Shown here: piece by piece, positions 60,252-64,000 of the stretch
How positions within the stretch are numbered: position 1 is the stretch's first letter
Layout: every line of letters begins with the position of its first letter
Origin: Mucilaginibacter mali
Lineage (GTDB): Bacteria > Bacteroidota > Bacteroidia > Sphingobacteriales > Sphingobacteriaceae
Assembly (NCBI RefSeq): GCF_013283875.1
Contig: NZ_CP054139.1
Coordinates: 744,001 to 808,000, forward strand
Direction: 5' to 3'
DNA length: 64,000 bases
Position numbers and translations under genes: made by a program
The notes under the pieces: generated by a model
The model's input: the letters and a program-made list of their open reading frames with translations, nothing else
Database searches by the model: none
What the model was told of the DNA's origin: nothing

Positions 60252-61577
60252 ATGGAAGACAAAAACAATAAGAAAACCATTTGGGCATGGTGCATGTTCG
60301 ATTGGGCCAATCAATCGTACAATATGGTAATTACCTCTACCATATTTCCGGCTTATTACGTAGGCATTACCGCTAATACGGTTTACGGTAAAAACACCGT
60401 CAGCTTTTTTGGGCACAAGTTTGTAAATACGGTTTTGCAAAACTATGTGCTGGCGGCATCGTACCTGCTGATCGTGGTTTTATTGCCCATATTAACTTCC
60501 ATTGCCGATTATCGCGGCGCCAAGAAACTGTACCTGCAATTATTTACCTGGTTGGGTAGCCTGGCCTGTGCCGGTTTGTTTTTTATGAAGGAGGGCGGAC
60601 CGATAGAATTTGGCATGATCTGCTTTGGCCTGGCCACCATAGGTTATTGCGGCGGATTTGTGTTCTATAACTCGTACCTGCCACAGATAGCCACCCTTGA
60701 TAAACAAAACGATGTAAGCGCCAAAGGCTTTATTTACGGCTTCGCGGGGAGCATTGTAGTGCAGTTGGTTTGTTTGGTAGGCGTATTATTCCACGATACT
60801 TTTGGCATTACCGAAGATATGGGCGCGCGCATATCCTTTGTCATCGTATTTTTATGGTGGATAGGTTTTGCCATTATTCCGTTCCGGATCTTACCTAAAG
60901 GTGAGCCTAACGCCGGATCGCACAAGTTTAATGTACTGACAGGCGGGTTTAAGGAACTGGCTAAAGTATTAGGTAAGATCAAGGAAATGCCTTTGGTAAA
61001 ACGGTTCCTGCCCGCGTTTTTCTTTTACTCGGTTGGGGTGCAAACCATTATGCTGGTTGCCGCCGAATTTGCCGCCAAGGAGTTACACATGAAGGACGAC
61101 GACCTGATCACCATTATACTGGTGATACAAGTGGTGGCTATCATTGGCGCCTGGTTGACCTCGCTGGCATCCAACAAATGGGGTAATACAAAGGCGTTGA
61201 TTGTGCTGGTAGTTTTTTGGACCATAACCTGTCTGTGCGTTTACTTTATCGCCAACCAAAGCCAGTTTTATGTAGCCGCGTTTGCTGTGGGTTTAGTAAT
61301 GGGAGGGGTACAGTCGCTCTCGCGTTCAACTTATGCTAAACTGCTGCCCGAAAATATACCGGATACGGCATCTTACTTCAGTTTTTATGATGCTACCGAA
61401 AAGCTATCGATTGTAGTTGGCTTAGCCGTTTTCGCTTATGTGGAAGATCATACCAGCACCATGCGTAATTCAGCACTGGCGCTGGATGTGTTTTTTGTTA
61501 TCGGCTTACTGTTGCTGATCGTTCTGCAGGTAGCCGAGAGCCGTAAGAAAAAAGAAGCGGCGTTAAACGCCGATTAG
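60252..61577 (+). CDS. MFS transporter, UMF1 (Atg22-like) family
   Basis: The 441-residue protein has 11-12 hydrophobic segments. The opening IWAWCMFDWANQSYNMVITS (residues about 10-29) is the W-x-x-YDWANS-like signature of the UMF1 family, related to the vacuolar effluxer Atg22. GGVQSLSRSTYAKLLPEN near residue 353 is the family's second conserved block. Its substrates are amino acids or sugars in other organisms and unknown here. It is separated from the DeoR gene by the CACAGAGG repeat, and its last 4 bases overlap the convergent 100-residue protein gene. Confidence 0.9.
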   Translation: MEDKNNKKTIWAWCMFDWANQSYNMVITSTIFPAYYVGITANTVYGKNTVSFFGHKFVNTVLQNYVLAASYLLIVVLLPILTSIADYRGAKKLYLQLFTWLGSLACAGLFFMKEGGPIEFGMICFGLATIGYCGGFVFYNSYLPQIATLDKQNDVSAKGFIYGFAGSIVVQLVCLVGVLFHDTFGITEDMGARISFVIVFLWWIGFAIIPFRILPKGEPNAGSHKFNVLTGGFKELAKVLGKIKEMPLVKRFLPAFFFYSVGVQTIMLVAAEFAAKELHMKDDDLITIILVIQVVAIIGAWLTSLASNKWGNTKALIVLVVFWTITCLCVYFIANQSQFYVAAFAVGLVMGGVQSLSRSTYAKLLPENIPDTASYFSFYDATEKLSIVVGLAVFAYVEDHTSTMRNSALALDVFFVIGLLLLIVLQVAESRKKKEAALNAD

Positions 61578-61876
61578 GCCGATTTCAGGTTGCGGTCGCC
61601 CGGGTTTTCCTGGTAAATGCTTTGTATCTGCTCCTGCGCGCTGATCACGTTGATGAGTTGCTGCACTAACACCGGTGTAGCGCTGCCCATGATCTGGCTC
61701 CATTCGCCATTTTTATTAAGTGCCAGCCAGCTCTGCTGAACATCAGATATTGCCGATGGCAGGGCTATTTTGTAAAGTGTTTCGCGGCGGTAATTGTGTT
61801 TTAAAACCTTTGTCTCGAACGATGTGCCGTTGTGGTTAAACTTTACCGGAAATATGTTGTGTTTCTGATGGATCAT
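61574..61876 (-). CDS. uncharacterised 100-residue protein
   Basis: The 100-residue cytoplasmic protein shows no recognisable family. It has a beta-rich N-terminal half with basic residues (HNGTSFETKVLKHNYRRETLYKI), a middle WLALNKNGEWSQI, then a helix QQLINVISAQEQIQSI, and ends in a polar tail. No signal peptide or membrane helix. It is convergent with and overlaps the UMF1 gene by 4 bases. Its reading frame has ordinary codon use, so it looks real. No function is assigned. Confidence 0.65.
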   Translation of the reverse strand: MIHQKHNIFPVKFNHNGTSFETKVLKHNYRRETLYKIALPSAISDVQQSWLALNKNGEWSQIMGSATPVLVQQLINVISAQEQIQSIYQENPGDRNLKSA

Positions 61877-62129
61877 ATACTAATAACACCTCTTTACAAC
61901 CTTTGTTTGTGTGTTTTTCTTACAAGTTAAACTTTAGTATCTGTGTAGCAATTAAGTTACATGTTACGCTTTTTTAACCCGACTGACCGTTCTTTTACGC
62001 CCGTAAATATTTTATCAAAATAATACGTCTGTGATTTAACGATACCGGTAAATATTTTTAACCTTTTGGTATATTGGTACGTAATAATGCCATATCGTTA
62101 ACGTATTAATACGTAATACTCAACATTAC

Positions 62130-62240
62130 ATGAAAGATACCCTTATCGTATTAGGCGCATTAGTTGTTTTACTTGCCCTTTGGTTCATCTTCAGGGGAAC
62201 CGGGACTAAACCTGTTGACGAAGAGCCGGATGATAAATAG
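62130..62240 (+). CDS. 36-residue single-pass membrane miniprotein
   Basis: The ATG at 62130 opens 36 codons: MKDT, one hydrophobic helix (LIVLGALVVLLALWFIF), then a basic/acidic tail (RGTGTKPVDEEPDDK). The design (short N-terminus, helix, charged C-terminus) is that of many small membrane proteins. The gene lies in a 479-base gap between two minus-strand genes, in the opposite direction, with an AT-rich upstream region. A cluster of repeats at 62251-62330 follows immediately. Function is unknown. Evidence is composition only. Confidence 0.5.
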   Translation: MKDTLIVLGALVVLLALWFIFRGTGTKPVDEEPDDK

Positions 62241-62250
62241 TTCTTTTAGG

Positions 62251-62330
62251 TGATTTCACCGATTAAGTGATGATTTCACCGATACCGCAATCAAAATCGG
62301 TGAAATCATTTCCTCAAATCGGTGAAATCA
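62251..62330. repeat. four copies of TGATTTCACCGAT in both orientations
   Basis: TGATTTCACCGAT occurs at 62251-62263 and 62271-62283, and its exact complement ATCGGTGAAATCA at 62296-62308 and 62318-62330. A degraded fifth copy (TCGGTAAAAT) follows near 62341. The set can fold as a double hairpin and lies between the miniprotein and the CE15 gene's 3' end. Confidence 0.85.
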
Positions 62331-62355
62331 AAAAATCAAGTCGGTAAAATTCCAA

Positions 62356-63675
62356 CTATAAAAACTTCTTCAAATACTCCAGGTAAATATCCCAGTCGCT
62401 TGGTACGGTGCCGTGCCCGCCCTGATGCATAAAGTAGCCCAGGGGGTTATAAGCCAACGAGGCATCCTTAGCCGCAGGCCACGGCGCGTTGCCCGGCCCC
62501 TGCAATCCAAATAAATTATAAACAGGTTGTGCCGATACAGCCGACAGAAACTCGCCATGCGGATCAGACCATAGGTCGGTATCCCCTGTTTGCAACAACA
62601 GGCTGCGCGGTGCCATTAAGGCCACCAGCATGTGCGCGTCTACCGGCGACAGGTTAAAATCGCCGGCGTATTTATGCCATTGGGCCGCGAACTGGTAAAA
62701 GTAGCGCGAGGTGTCGCTCATATGTGCCAGGTTCTCGCCATAATTACGGCGACTAAGCGCCGCGCCGCCCTCACCCGAGCAACTGGCCAGCACTGCTTTA
62801 AAACGGGTATCATGCGCGCCGGTCCATAACACGGTTTTACCCAGGCGCGATACACCGTGCAGGGCAACGCGATTAGCATCTATTTGCTTATCGGTCTCCA
62901 AATAATCCATAGCGCGGCTCAGGCCCCAGCTCCAGGCAGATATGGCGCCCCATTCACTATCGCCGGGGATGGTTTGCCCGGGTTTCATGTATTTGCCGAT
63001 GATGCCGTATTTATAACCGGTTTTAAAATCAGGCTCGATATCGCCATAATAAATAGTAGCAATGCCATAACCCATGCCGGTAACACGTTCTATCAGTTCT
63101 TTCTTCATCGAACCCAGCCCCATTTTAGGAGCCGGCACCTTCTTGCCATTTTTATCCCACATGGTACCCTGCTTCACGCCCGGATCATCAACCGACATGC
63201 TGGAATTTGGCGAGAACGATATCATCAATAACAGCGGAACGGGTTTTGCAGATTTTGCCGGCAGGTACATCAGGATATCCATTTTCTGGTCGGTAGTATC
63301 CTTGGTAAAGTAAACGGTTACCTGTTTGCGTATGGTGCCGCCGCCAAAAACAGGTGTGCCCTTATCAAATACATTAAAACGCATACCTGCAGGTTTGCCG
63401 GGCATGGTGCCGTATTGGTTTTCTTCAAACAGTTTTACTATTTCAGGCCGGCGCTTGGTTAGCCAGGTTTGCTTATCCGTAACCTTTTGACCGTTCTTCA
63501 TGGTCAGCACATCGGGCAGGGTATAGTTGCCTACTTTATCCTCATCGTAATTTACGGGGATACCCGCCACCATTGCAGCCGGCGGTTTGGCCGCTGGTGT
63601 GTTTTGGCCCAAAGCAACATGCCCCAATGCAGCGCAGGCGCTAAATAATAAAAGGCTTTTTGTTAAACGATACAT
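62356..63675 (-). CDS. secreted CE15-like glucuronoyl esterase
   Basis: The 439-residue protein has a signal peptide (cleavage near LGQN, residue 23). The alpha/beta-hydrolase nucleophile is Ser276 in HGVSRLGKTVLWTGA, close to the GxSRxGK signature of CE15, with Glu302 in SGEGGAALSRR and a late histidine in MHQGGHGTVPSDW (about residue 422). CE15 enzymes cut the ester between lignin and glucuronic acid on xylan. It is followed on the same strand by the GH28-like gene, upstream in the window, so plant cell-wall degradation is the context. The family call rests on the GxSRxGK block and length. Confidence 0.88.
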   Translation of the reverse strand: MYRLTKSLLLFSACAALGHVALGQNTPAAKPPAAMVAGIPVNYDEDKVGNYTLPDVLTMKNGQKVTDKQTWLTKRRPEIVKLFEENQYGTMPGKPAGMRFNVFDKGTPVFGGGTIRKQVTVYFTKDTTDQKMDILMYLPAKSAKPVPLLLMISFSPNSSMSVDDPGVKQGTMWDKNGKKVPAPKMGLGSMKKELIERVTGMGYGIATIYYGDIEPDFKTGYKYGIIGKYMKPGQTIPGDSEWGAISAWSWGLSRAMDYLETDKQIDANRVALHGVSRLGKTVLWTGAHDTRFKAVLASCSGEGGAALSRRNYGENLAHMSDTSRYFYQFAAQWHKYAGDFNLSPVDAHMLVALMAPRSLLLQTGDTDLWSDPHGEFLSAVSAQPVYNLFGLQGPGNAPWPAAKDASLAYNPLGYFMHQGGHGTVPSDWDIYLEYLKKFL

Positions 63676-63708
63676 AAAATCGGGTTTTATGGTGATGTTT
63701 GATAGGAT

Positions 63709-64000
63709 TTATTTTAACTGGTATGGTGTGGCTGGCACAGGTATCATGTCAGGTGTTTTGGGTTGAGGCAAGGCAGCCGCGCTTTCAAGCCCGTTACCGG
63801 TTACGTTATAGGTGCTAAGCAAAGGCCCGGTATATCCTTTTACATTGATCCCGCTGATCTTAGCGTTTTTAATATTGGCCAGCGATATCCCCTTTTTGCA
63901 AGTGCCGCTGATATTGCTTAGTGTAAACCCATCCAGCGGTTTGCTGGGGTGTACGCCTACGCCATCTACCAAAACAGGCACATCAGTTACCTTAATATTA
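63709..64000 (-). CDS. C-terminal part of GH28-like polygalacturonase (gene continues beyond window)
   Basis: The frame is open to the right edge, so only about 97 C-terminal residues are present. They have the repeated strand pattern of a right-handed beta-helix (KPLDGFTLSNISGTCKKGI, ISLANIKNAKISGINVKG) with a C-terminal GNGLESAAALPQ tail. This is the form of the end of GH28 polygalacturonases and of related pectin enzymes. It lies 33 bases upstream of the CE15-like gene on the same strand, probably as one operon. Start, signal peptide and catalytic aspartates are outside the window. Confidence 0.6.
   Translation of the reverse strand, partial: NIKVTDVPVLVDGVGVHPSKPLDGFTLSNISGTCKKGISLANIKNAKISGINVKGYTGPLLSTYNVTGNGLESAAALPQPKTPDMIPVPATPYQLK

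Overview
The window looks like chromosome of a Bacteroidota bacterium of the Sphingobacteriaceae (Mucilaginibacter/Pedobacter-like). This is an inference from the SusC/SusD pair, many carbohydrate-active enzymes, an ECF sigma/membrane anti-sigma module, split transketolases, GMC/Gfo-Idh/DUF1080 sugar-oxidation genes, and several families of intergenic palindromic repeats. No rRNA, phage, transposase or CRISPR array is visible. One tRNA (CAT anticodon) lies at 18793-18866.

Region 1 (0-7.9 kb, minus strand): an ECF sigma factor, a membrane protein with an exact 31-residue repeat and a small secreted protein; then a split transketolase, a Bcp-type peroxiredoxin overlapping an M23 peptidase, an FAH-family hydrolase and a FrnE/DsbA-like protein. 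Two kinds of long intergenic palindrome recur here. Region 2 (8-24.7 kb): a secreted pectate lyase, a class-C serine hydrolase, an AraC regulator with membrane domain, a VOC protein, a CdiI-like orphan immunity protein, a DUF2459 protein, a 32-aa membrane miniprotein with its own terminator, aroB with an S4 protein, proline dehydrogenase, DinB, HAD, tRNA, a GH30 glycosidase, an HEAGH protein, an anticodon-less tRNA-like element, a Pit phosphate transporter, a universal stress protein and an SGNH hydrolase.

Region 3 (24.7-33.9 kb, plus strand): an esterase, then a tight operon encoding a GT-B-like protein, a nucleotide-sugar cytidylyltransferase, a second split transketolase, a class-III aminotransferase, an SDR, a KdsC-phosphatase/NeuB-synthase fusion without SAF domain, and a sterol-desaturase-family membrane protein. 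I read this as a pathway to an unusual CMP-activated, probably aminated, 3-deoxy-ulosonic acid. It is one of the two best candidates for a poorly described system.

Region 4 (34-40.1 kb): an SDR, an AraC regulator, a 60-aa peptide with a strong Shine-Dalgarno, a START protein, a trio of an acyl-carrier-like protein, a beta-barrel-like protein and a coiled-coil membrane protein, and an ArsR/SRPBCC pair with clear operator repeats.

Region 5 (40.4-52.3 kb, plus strand): a GMC oxidoreductase, a Tat-exported GMC-partner subunit, two Gfo/Idh/MocA enzymes, three xylose-isomerase-like TIM barrels, a DUF1080 protein, a lipoprotein cytochrome c, an MFS porter and an alpha/beta hydrolase. Together they fit a periplasmic route that oxidises glycosides at C3, cleaves the 3-keto-glycoside and imports the product. 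A class-A-like serine hydrolase converges on it. Region 6 (53.6-64 kb): a SusC/SusD/DUF4397 outer-membrane set divergent from a DeoR regulator, an MFS (UMF1) porter, small unknown proteins, a CE15-like esterase and the 3' end of a GH28-like polygalacturonase. With the pectate lyase and GH30 these point to life on plant cell-wall polysaccharide.
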